Of a stretch of 64,000 nucleotides of DNA, positions 43,570 to 50,929 are shown one piece after another. Numbering within the stretch: the stretch's first letter is position 1; every line of letters starts with the position of its first letter. The stretch comes from Rhizobiaceae bacterium. Its GTDB lineage: Bacteria > Pseudomonadota > Alphaproteobacteria > Rhizobiales > Rhizobiaceae. Both the position numbers and the translations under genes were made by a program. The stretch covers positions 62,001-126,000 of the forward strand of contig JAHBYU010000009.1 in NCBI GenBank assembly GCA_019635775.1, in the 5' to 3' direction. The notes under the pieces are model-generated. The model worked only from the letters and a program-made list of their open reading frames with translations. It ran no database searches and had not been told where the DNA came from.

Positions 43570-44550
43570 CTATGGGAGTGTGAGCCTCGCAATGACTGGA
43601 AGGTGATTTGAGCCAAATTTTGGCCCCATCGCCAAGCTTTCCAATCCCACCGCTGGCGAAAGCACGATGCGATCGATTGGCGTCCCGAGCTGAGTCCACG
43701 ATCCGAACCTTATGCTGAATCGGGTCGGCAGGGGCCACCATCGGGGTTCCGTCGTCCTGTAACCTGTGGAGGACAACAGGTTTTTGAAGAAGGGAGACCA
43801 AGAGGCGGTGTTCCAGTCACCCGCGACGACAACGGGAGTGTCCTGCCCTTCAGACCTGAGCGCCTGTGCAAGATCACGCAGATAAGCCGACCGCTCGCGC
43901 CACATGCGTGGACTTCTCGGCGTCTGCGGATGAACCCCGTAGACGATGAGGGTCCGTCCTCCCACAAGCAGTTCATAACGGACGGCAAACCTGCCGCCCG
44001 TGTCGGCGCTCTCGGGAGAAACGGTTCTCGCGGTCAGGATCGGAAATCGGCTGAATAGCTTCATGTCCGTGTTGGCGTGCAGGTCGCGACTGCTTTCGAA
44101 TGGCCAGACGCCGCTGGCTGCCAACGCTTCCTGCCATCGCGGCGTCATCTCCTGAAGCACCAGGATGTCGGCGGCCGAGACTAATGGGAGTGAGAGAAAG
44201 TCCGCCGGATCGGGGTTATCGACATAGACATTGGCGGTCACTACGGTCAACGGCGCACCGATTTGTGCACTAGCAGGCGGTGGCAAAAAAAAGAATGGGA
44301 ACAAACCGCTTAGCAGCGCTAGGGTCCCGAAAAGTGCCGCGACGACGTGGCGGAAGGCTAGGCTAAGAACAAACAGGCAGGTCGCGAGGAACAGTAGATG
44401 CGGGCGCAGGAAGTTTGCCAGATCAGCAATCCACATGGTTGTCGCGAGAGCCATCGATACCAACGATGCTGCGGAAAACCCCGTGCACAGGACTGCCATC
44501 GCGACGATACCCGCCGTATGAAGCTTACTTTTTGAAAGCGTATCTAGCAT
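43570..44550 (-). CDS. Membrane-anchored endonuclease/exonuclease/phosphatase-family protein
   Basis: EEP-fold hydrolase of about 326 residues with three N-terminal helices (residues 10-95) and a periplasmic catalytic domain. Typical EEP motifs: TVVTANVYVDN, ILVLQEMTPRWQEAL (metal-binding Glu), VVVAGDWNTASWSPFF (GDxN), PIDRIVLSP and GSNHLPVIARL (the SxHxP-type end). The ATG at 44550 (MLDTLSKSK) is preferred over an upstream one at 44715. Such proteins of rhizobia act on unknown phosphodiesters; nuclease activity cannot be assumed. Confidence 0.82.
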   Translation of the reverse strand: MLDTLSKSKLHTAGIVAMAVLCTGFSAASLVSMALATTMWIADLANFLRPHLLFLATCLFVLSLAFRHVVAALFGTLALLSGLFPFFFLPPPASAQIGAPLTVVTANVYVDNPDPADFLSLPLVSAADILVLQEMTPRWQEALAASGVWPFESSRDLHANTDMKLFSRFPILTARTVSPESADTGGRFAVRYELLVGGRTLIVYGVHPQTPRSPRMWRERSAYLRDLAQALRSEGQDTPVVVAGDWNTASWSPFFKNLLSSTGYRTTEPRWWPLPTRFSIRFGSWTQLGTPIDRIVLSPAVGLESLAMGPKFGSNHLPVIARLTLP

Positions 44551-44649
44551 TCTGCAGCCGCAAGACGGTCGGGACGATGAAGGAATAGTTCCTCTTCCTC
44601 GCTCTTGCCAGTGAGTCAAACTAACGCGGTGTCCTACGCCAGATCGCGC

Positions 44650-44680
44650 TTGAACCTCTAGCACCTTGAGTTTGTATGCT
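44650..44680 (+). promoter_or_regulatory. MerR-type promoter/operator upstream of the two-component system
   Basis: -35 TTGAAC (44650-44655), 19-bp spacer with CTC-N9-GAG, -10 TATGCT (44675-44680). It points at the response regulator, whose GTG is about 90 bp downstream, and so at the whole RR-HK-SPFH stretch if there is no internal terminator; I see none. Confidence 0.78.
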
Positions 44681-44770
44681 GAGCTGGAGCGAGACCTATC
44701 GACCGGCTGGGACAAGAAACCCGGACACGTCGCTCACCCTGTGCTCAACAGCGATCGGAGAGTGACCTGA

Positions 44771-45499
44771 GTGTCAGTGGACGTTTTGAACGGTCATATC
44801 CTGGTGGTTGACGACCATCAGGACATTCGAGACCTGGTCGCCGGGCTGCTTGCCAAAGAAGGATACCGTGTTAGCGCTGCCGCGGACGGACGACAAATGC
44901 GTCGGCAGCTCATCGAAAGCAGCGTCGACCTTGTCGTTCTCGATCTCATGTTGCCAGGAGAGGACGGGCTCACCCTTTGTCGCGATCTCAGAGCCACGAC
45001 TAACATTCCGGTTGTCATGCTAACCGCGAAAGGTGAAGAATTTGATCGCGTCCTCGGTCTCGAGATGGGTGCTGACGACTATCTGACAAAGCCTTTTGGC
45101 GGCAGGGAACTCGTGGCCAGGATCCGCGCGGTCCTCAGAAGGACACGATCCGTTCCCGCAGGAGCTCGAGGTCAAACCGCGTGCGTGTGGCGGTTCGATC
45201 GCTGGACATTCGATACGGCGACGCGCTCTCTCAAATCGACAAACGACGCGCTGCTTTCCTTGAGCACCGCCGAGTTTAACCTGCTGAAAGTATTCGTTGA
45301 GCGGCCGCGGATCGTGCTCACGCGAGATCAACTCCTCGATTTGACCCGGGGCCGTGAGTCCGAATTCATTGATCGCAGCATCGACACCCGGATCAGCAGG
45401 TTGCGGCGGAAGATCGAGGAGGATCCCCAAGACCCACAAATCCTCAAGACCGTGTGGGGCGACGGCTATGTTTTTGCAGCTGAGGTATCGCGTGGATGA
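44771..45499 (+). CDS. OmpR-family response regulator
   Basis: Response regulator of 242 residues with GTG start. The receiver domain has the acidic pair D14/D15 (ILVVDDHQDIRD), phospho-acceptor D58 (VVLDLMLPGEDGL), T/S and K of the switch (VVMLTAKG, YLTKPFGG). The C-terminal OmpR winged helix is clear (LSTAEFNLLKVFVERPRIVL, DRSIDTRISRLRRKIEEDPQ). Its stop overlaps the kinase start by 4 bp. The two tandem GTCATGAC palindromes at 47055-47077 are candidate binding sites. A GTG at 44777 is an alternative start. Confidence 0.92.
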   Translation: MSVDVLNGHILVVDDHQDIRDLVAGLLAKEGYRVSAAADGRQMRRQLIESSVDLVVLDLMLPGEDGLTLCRDLRATTNIPVVMLTAKGEEFDRVLGLEMGADDYLTKPFGGRELVARIRAVLRRTRSVPAGARGQTACVWRFDRWTFDTATRSLKSTNDALLSLSTAEFNLLKVFVERPRIVLTRDQLLDLTRGRESEFIDRSIDTRISRLRRKIEEDPQDPQILKTVWGDGYVFAAEVSRG

Positions 45500-46953
45500 T
45501 CGGTTTGCTCCCGAAAAGCCTGAGCGGCCGGACAGTTGTCATTCTCGTGACGGGCCTTATCGCGACGCATATCGTCACCCTCCTCGTGCTGTCAGAAGAT
45601 CGAGTCGAATCGTTGACGCGCACTGAAGAGCAACACATCGCCCAGCATATTGCGTCCATTGCGAATATTGTTTCAGACGTTCCAAGTGAGTGGAGGGATC
45701 GGATTGTTCGTTCCTCTGATGGCCACCTGTTCAACGTCAGAATAACTGAGGACGGCACCAACAACACGCTTCAACCTATTGGCGGCAGCAGCAGCACACT
45801 GGCCGATCTGTTGTTGCGACAGGTTCGACCAGGCACGGGCGAACCGATATCAGTGGACATAAGTGACGCTAACCCCGGCAATACGCCGCTTGCGCCAGAT
45901 AGCTGGCGCCGGTGGCTGGGTTCGCGGCTCAGTCGTCTAGCCTATGGGCACGACCGCGACCAGGCTGTCCTGGTGTCGGTTCCGCTGTCAGAGGGCCAAA
46001 GGCTCAATTTCTCGACATCGATGCCGCTTGCTTCGGCGCCTGGATGGGAGCGACAGCTGGCGGTCACCGGGGCCTTTTTGATCATCGTGTTGGCGCTTTC
46101 GCTGTGGGCCATCAGGAAGATGTCGAGCCCACTTGCTTTGTTTGCGCACGCCGCCACCACGTTCGCTCGGAATGTCTATGCTCCGTCCTTGCCCGAGACA
46201 GGTCCGAGTGAAGTCCGGGAAGCCGCCCGGGCGTTCAACAACATGCAGAAGCGGGTCCTGCAGACGATCGAAGGGCGTGCCCAAATGCTGGGGGCAATCT
46301 CCCACGATTTGCGTACACCTCTGACGACAATTCGTCTTCGGGCGGAGAGCCTGGGCGATTCCGATGTCCGGCATCGGATCCTCGCGGCGATCGAGGAGAT
46401 GGACGCGATGCTTGCCTCCACGCTGGTTTTTGCCAGGGAAGGCACCGCTCAGGAGGAACTGCAGGCAACGGATATCGGATCCCTCTTGGAGGCGATCTGC
46501 AGCGATTTTTCGGACATCGGGCACGACGTCATTTTTGCGCCTTGTGGCACAATCGTCGCTGCCTGCCGCCCACTGGCTTTGAAGCGAGCGTTGTCCAATC
46601 TCATCGATAACGCGGTCAAATATGGGGAGCACGCTCATGTGAGTGCCAAGGTCCGGGATGGGATGATCGACATCAGAATCACCGATCAAGGTCCCGGGGT
46701 CCCGGGTGAAGAGTTGGAGCGCATATTCCAACCGTTCTACCGCATTGAAAGCTCAAGGAACCGCAACACCGGGGGCGCGGGCCTTGGACTGGCCATCGCC
46801 CAGATGGCTCTAGACATGCACGGTGGATCTATCCAACTGGAAAATCGTGGCGAAGCTGGCGGTCTGTGCGTACGGGTCCTGATGCCGGTAGGGGCACACG
46901 TCGCCAATCGCGGGGCCCCCGCGAGGTATCGATCTCACCGGCCATGCAAATAG
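45496..46953 (+). CDS. Sensor histidine kinase (EnvZ-like)
   Basis: Membrane histidine kinase of 485 residues. Helix 1 is about 12-33, a periplasmic domain of roughly 150 residues follows (unrecognised, no cysteine or His cluster), helix 2 is about 188-208, then HAMP. The HisKA block has H270 in ISHDLRTPLTTIRLRAES, and the ATPase has N (LIDNAVKYG), G1 (ITDQGPGVPGEELERIFQPF) and G2 (GGAGLGLAIAQMAL) boxes. It is coupled to the response regulator by a 4-bp overlap. The signal is unknown; the downstream SPFH/CDF/PpiD genes suggest envelope or metal stress. Confidence 0.92.
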   Translation: MIGLLPKSLSGRTVVILVTGLIATHIVTLLVLSEDRVESLTRTEEQHIAQHIASIANIVSDVPSEWRDRIVRSSDGHLFNVRITEDGTNNTLQPIGGSSSTLADLLLRQVRPGTGEPISVDISDANPGNTPLAPDSWRRWLGSRLSRLAYGHDRDQAVLVSVPLSEGQRLNFSTSMPLASAPGWERQLAVTGAFLIIVLALSLWAIRKMSSPLALFAHAATTFARNVYAPSLPETGPSEVREAARAFNNMQKRVLQTIEGRAQMLGAISHDLRTPLTTIRLRAESLGDSDVRHRILAAIEEMDAMLASTLVFAREGTAQEELQATDIGSLLEAICSDFSDIGHDVIFAPCGTIVAACRPLALKRALSNLIDNAVKYGEHAHVSAKVRDGMIDIRITDQGPGVPGEELERIFQPFYRIESSRNRNTGGAGLGLAIAQMALDMHGGSIQLENRGEAGGLCVRVLMPVGAHVANRGAPARYRSHRPCK

Positions 46954-47054
46954 CCGGCTTCAACGCGCTGGCGGCCAACGGACTGGAAAGATCGCTTCCG
47001 CGTCAACCGACGGGCGGTGCTTCAGAAAAGTGTTGCAGAATGTGTCAGAGTCCT

Positions 47055-47077
47055 GTCATGACAAATTCCGTCATGAC
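47055..47077. promoter_or_regulatory. Two tandem GTCATGAC palindromes before the CDF-SPFH gene
   Basis: GTCATGAC occurs at 47055-47062 and again at 47070-47077, 15 bp from start to start. They are in the 328-bp gap (46954-47281) between the kinase and the CDF-SPFH gene, about 205 bp before the latter. Tandem 8-bp sites at a spacing near 1.5 helical turns suggest a dimeric regulator, possibly the response regulator just upstream. Nothing else is supportable in this gap. Confidence 0.45.
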
Positions 47078-47281
47078 CGGGCGAGGTTGCGACGAACTCC
47101 TGTAAATTCTGTCGTGTATGTGCGGCGCAGCACTGTGGTTCTCCGTTCGGTTGTGAACAGGGGGAGATGTCATCAGCCGTTCTCCGACGCCGTTGACCCA
47201 GCCCCCTTTGTCTCGCCGTTTCTCCCGAAGGAGTGGTCGCGGCCGCCGAACCTGTTACCATTTCGCGAGAGTCGACCGACG

Positions 47282-48829
47282 ATGGATCGTAAAGAGCGCA
47301 CCGTATTCGTTACGATCCTCATCAACGGACTCCTGATACTTTTCAAGTTCTGGTTATCAGCAGCTTCCGGAAGCCTGGCGCTCCGGTCCAGCGCCATTCA
47401 TTCCCTCGCGGATCTCGCGATCGGCGTGTTCGTTCTGATAGGTCTGTTCCTGAGCCGTTCGAAGCTGGCGGCAGCCGCGCAACACGGCGCTCGCGCCGTG
47501 GAAAATTGGGTGGCGCTCCTTGTTTCGGCGGCGATCTTCTATGTCGGGCTGGACATTGTCGGGGAGGTCCTTGCAGGCGACCCTCCCGATTTGAGGAACC
47601 TTGGGCCTATCACCCTGGCCTCTCTCGTTACCGTCGTGGTTGCCTACGTTATCGCCCGCTACAAGCTCTATGTGGGCCGCCAGACAGATTCCCCGGCATT
47701 GATTGCCAGCGGCTACCACTCTCAAGTCGACATATATGCGTCGATTGTCGTTGTCGCAGGCTTGGGAGGCGCCGCTCTCGGCCTGGAGAACCTGGACACG
47801 GCGGCAGCGGCCATCGTCGTCGTCATGATTTTTCTCTCTGGATTCGAGATCGCCGCTGCTGCGATCACTGCGCTGCGGCGTCGTGAGCAGCTGCAAGTGG
47901 AAGCCGAGGACGCACACGGTCACCTCCATAGCCGCGGCTGGTTGCGCATTTATGCTCCTATCGCATCACTCGCCTTGATAGCTCTCTATTTCTTGACCGG
48001 CATCTACACGGTCCAGCCTGGGGAAGTGGCGGTGGTGAGGCGCTTCGGAAAGGTGATCGAAGAGGCCGGGCCTGGAATGCACTATCGCTGGCCAAGCCCG
48101 ATCGAGACCGTCGACGTGGTTGCGCTCGATCTGGTGAGACGAATCGAGACCGGCCCTCTCCAGATGCTGACGGGCGACGAGAACCTCATCTCTGTCCGGG
48201 CGAGCGTTCAGTTCTCAGTCGGCGACGCTTCGGCATTCGTTCTCAATGTATCCGCGCCGGACGACCTCGTCCTCCAAGCCGGCGTGGGAGCCCTGCGCCA
48301 GAGCGTTGGTGAGGATGCGGTTGACGCTGTCCTCACGGTCGACAAGACCGCCATACAGGAAAAAGCCGTGAAGGCTGCCCAGGCGTCGCTCGACCGGAGT
48401 GCTGCGGGGATCCGGGTCGTCGGCGTGCAATTGCTCGAGAGCGCGCCGCCCCCCGAAGTGGCTGATGCATTTCGCGACGTCGCGAGCGCGCGGGAAGATC
48501 GCAACACCTTCGTCAACGAGGCGCTCGCCTACCGCAACGAGGTTTTGCCGACCGCGCGCGGCGACGCCGACACCGCGCGGCAGGCTGCGCGAGCCTATGC
48601 AGCTGAAAAGCTCGCCACATCCGCGGGAGATGCCGCGAACTTCGAATCGCGGCGACAAGCTTACGCGGCGGCACCGGATATCACCCGCCAGCGCCTCTAC
48701 CTCGAGGCCGTGGAGAAATCGCTGGCGGGCGCAAAGAAATTCGTCATGGACCCGACGATCATCCCGCAATCGACGGATCTCTGGATAACACAACCGGGCA
48801 AGGCTCAACTGCTGCCCCCAATGCAATAG
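47282..48829 (+). CDS. CDF-type metal transporter domain fused to an HflK-like SPFH domain
   Basis: Two-domain membrane protein of 515 residues. Residues 8-195 are a six-helix cation diffusion facilitator domain: TM2 has H40 and D44 (SAIHSLADLAIGVF) and TM5 has H146 and D150 (ASGYHSQVDIYASI), the two HxxxD motifs that bind zinc in CDF exporters. The usual CDF C-terminal metal domain is missing. After a His-bearing linker (AHGHLHSR) and a seventh helix (about 222-242), residues 243-500 are HflK-like: YTVQPGEVAVVRRFGKVIEE, GMHYRWPSPIETVDVV, then the coiled-coil end. I chose the ATG at 47282; in-frame codons from 47030 precede it but cross the operator region. Followed 23 bp later by an HflC-like gene. 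Confidence 0.88.
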   Translation: MDRKERTVFVTILINGLLILFKFWLSAASGSLALRSSAIHSLADLAIGVFVLIGLFLSRSKLAAAAQHGARAVENWVALLVSAAIFYVGLDIVGEVLAGDPPDLRNLGPITLASLVTVVVAYVIARYKLYVGRQTDSPALIASGYHSQVDIYASIVVVAGLGGAALGLENLDTAAAAIVVVMIFLSGFEIAAAAITALRRREQLQVEAEDAHGHLHSRGWLRIYAPIASLALIALYFLTGIYTVQPGEVAVVRRFGKVIEEAGPGMHYRWPSPIETVDVVALDLVRRIETGPLQMLTGDENLISVRASVQFSVGDASAFVLNVSAPDDLVLQAGVGALRQSVGEDAVDAVLTVDKTAIQEKAVKAAQASLDRSAAGIRVVGVQLLESAPPPEVADAFRDVASAREDRNTFVNEALAYRNEVLPTARGDADTARQAARAYAAEKLATSAGDAANFESRRQAYAAAPDITRQRLYLEAVEKSLAGAKKFVMDPTIIPQSTDLWITQPGKAQLLPPMQ

Positions 48830-48852
48830 GGACGGGCGAGGACGATTACGAC

Positions 48853-49800
48853 ATGAAACCAGTTCGAATTGCCGCTCTTGGCGTCTTGGGCCTTGGCTTC
48901 CTGGCAGCAACATTGACCCTTTATCAGGTCGACACCACAGAGTACGCGATCGTGACGCAGTTTGGGCGTCCCGTCCGCGTGCTCAGTGACCCTGGTCTCT
49001 ATATCAAAGCGCCCGACCCCATCCAAAGCGTTCTAAAAATCAGCCGGCAGATTCAAGTCTACAACCTACCAAAAACGGAATTTCTGAGTAGCGACAAGAA
49101 GAACATTATGGTGGAGGCCTATGCCACCTGGCAAGTAACGGACGCGCTGGCGTTTCTGAAGAACGTCAACAACCTACGCGGCGCCAGCACACAGCTCAAC
49201 GATATTATCAAAGCTGAGCTCGGAGCGGCATTAGGACAGGTTGAGCTCGGAAATCTCGTCACAGTCGATACCTCACAGGCGAGCCTTCTAGACACCTTGA
49301 ACGCCGTGAAGGAGAGGGCTGCAGCGCGCACGGGCGCCTATGGCTTCACGGTCACAGATGTCCAGCTCAAAGAGCTCACGTTCCCGGAAGCCAACCTCAC
49401 AAGCGTCTTCCAGCGCATGCGCTCGGAGCGCGAGGCGATCGCGCGCCAGTTTCGCTCGGAAGGCGCAGAAGAAGCAGCCCGCATACGAGCGGAAGCCGAT
49501 ACAGAGAAGGCGAAGATTCTCGCAACCGCGAGCCGCGAATCCGCCGAGATCCGCGGGACGGCCGATGCGGAGGCGATTGCGATCTACGCGGGCTCCTTCG
49601 GCAGGGACAAGGATTTTTACCGCTTCTCCAGAACGCTCGAGGCCTACGACAAGTTCATCGATGAAGGCACGACGTTGATTTTGCCCGCCGATTCCGAACT
49701 TCTTCAGTATCTGGATCCACGAAACGCTCTGAAACTTCCTCCATCATCGACCGCGACTGCCGGATCGCCAAACGTAACCGTGGATTCGGAGCGCGATTGA
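48853..49800 (+). CDS. HflC-like SPFH protein
   Basis: Membrane-anchored SPFH/prohibitin protein of 315 residues with one N-terminal helix (VRIAALGVLGLGFLAATLTL). The SPFH domain starts YQVDTTEYAIVTQFGRPVRV and continues SSDKKNIMVEAYATWQVTDA, the HflC pattern. A long coiled coil rich in Ala/Glu follows (RQFRSEGAEEAARIRAEADT), and the family end YAGSFGRDKDFYRFSRTLEA is present. HflC pairs with HflK in a large cage around FtsH; here the partners may be the two HflK-like neighbours. The stop overlaps the next start (ATGA). Confidence 0.9.
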   Translation: MKPVRIAALGVLGLGFLAATLTLYQVDTTEYAIVTQFGRPVRVLSDPGLYIKAPDPIQSVLKISRQIQVYNLPKTEFLSSDKKNIMVEAYATWQVTDALAFLKNVNNLRGASTQLNDIIKAELGAALGQVELGNLVTVDTSQASLLDTLNAVKERAAARTGAYGFTVTDVQLKELTFPEANLTSVFQRMRSEREAIARQFRSEGAEEAARIRAEADTEKAKILATASRESAEIRGTADAEAIAIYAGSFGRDKDFYRFSRTLEAYDKFIDEGTTLILPADSELLQYLDPRNALKLPPSSTATAGSPNVTVDSERD

Positions 49801-50927
49801 TGATGGACGAGGATGTGGCAGAAACATCAAGATCGCCGTCGACGGCGGACGATGGCAGCGGAAAAATTGCCCGCGATGTTGCAATCAAATCGAAGCTCCT
49901 AGTTCGCGCCATTGTGGAGGGCGGGCGGTTCGCATTTGCAGACTTTAAGGTCGCTCTCGGCCACCTAAGACCCGTCCCTTTGCTTGTGGGTGCGGTGATC
50001 CTGATCGCTATCGGCTATGCTTTGACCGGTATCTATTCGGTTGCACCTGGAGAAGCCGCGGTCGTGCGCCGCTTTGGCGCGATTGTGCAACCCAGTGTTG
50101 AACCAGGACTCCACTATCGGCTACCTTGGCCGATCGATCGCGTGGATATCGTCGATGTTACCAGTGTGCGACGTGAGCAAGTAGGCATAAGCGCTCCCGA
50201 GGAAGAGCACATACATCCTGAACCTCCGGCGAAACTTCAGGCGCTCTCCGGCGATACCAACGTTGTCGATGTAGAAGTCATCGTGCAGTATCAGGTGCGC
50301 GAGCCAGCCAACTACATACTGAACGTCGAATACGCTCCATATCGCATCGTCCGAGACGCACTCCGGGCATCGGTCACCAGGCTGGTAACACGTCTGCCGG
50401 TTGATGCATTGCTAACCAGCGGACGGCAATCCTTGCAACAAGCCATTCGCGAGGAGACGCAATCGCATCTGGATCAGTATCGGACCGGCCTCGTTATCGT
50501 CGGCGTTGACCTGCAGAAAGCGTTCCCTCCTGCCAACGTCGCGGATGCCTTCACAGCCGTCAATACCGCGCGCGAGGAAAAGGCCCGTCTGATCAATGAG
50601 GCACGAGGATATGCGAACAGCCTCGTCCCGGAAGCCAGGGGTCAGGCACAGCAGCTGAAGGCGCAGGCTGCCGCTTACCGATCTGCCATTCTGGCGCGCG
50701 CAAGCGGAACGGCACGCGCGTTCGATCTTCTTTGGGACGAGTACCGAAAGAACGCGGAAGCCTACGGCGAAGATGTGACGCGATATCGGATGTATCTTGA
50801 GACCATCGAGAAGATCATGCCTAGAGTGCAGGTTTATGCTCTGGATACCGCAAAAGGCGGCAGCTTCAACCTGAGACTTTATGGCGCTCAGAATGGCGCA
50901 CCAACAAACGGTGAGGCAGCGCGCTAG
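49797..50927 (+). CDS. HflK-like SPFH protein (second HflK paralogue)
   Basis: SPFH protein of 376 residues. A cytoplasmic N terminus of about 60 residues is followed by one helix (PVPLLVGAVILIAIGYALTG) and the HflK domain: YSVAPGEAAVVRRFGAIVQP, GLHYRLPWPIDRVDIVDVTS, SGDTNVVDVEVIVQYQVREP, then a coiled coil and YRMYLETIEKIMPRVQVYAL. It resembles the SPFH half of the CDF fusion. It is coupled to the HflC-like gene (4-bp overlap) and 2 bp from the PpiD-like gene. Confidence 0.9.
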   Translation: MMMDEDVAETSRSPSTADDGSGKIARDVAIKSKLLVRAIVEGGRFAFADFKVALGHLRPVPLLVGAVILIAIGYALTGIYSVAPGEAAVVRRFGAIVQPSVEPGLHYRLPWPIDRVDIVDVTSVRREQVGISAPEEEHIHPEPPAKLQALSGDTNVVDVEVIVQYQVREPANYILNVEYAPYRIVRDALRASVTRLVTRLPVDALLTSGRQSLQQAIREETQSHLDQYRTGLVIVGVDLQKAFPPANVADAFTAVNTAREEKARLINEARGYANSLVPEARGQAQQLKAQAAAYRSAILARASGTARAFDLLWDEYRKNAEAYGEDVTRYRMYLETIEKIMPRVQVYALDTAKGGSFNLRLYGAQNGAPTNGEAAR

Positions 50928-50929
50928 CC

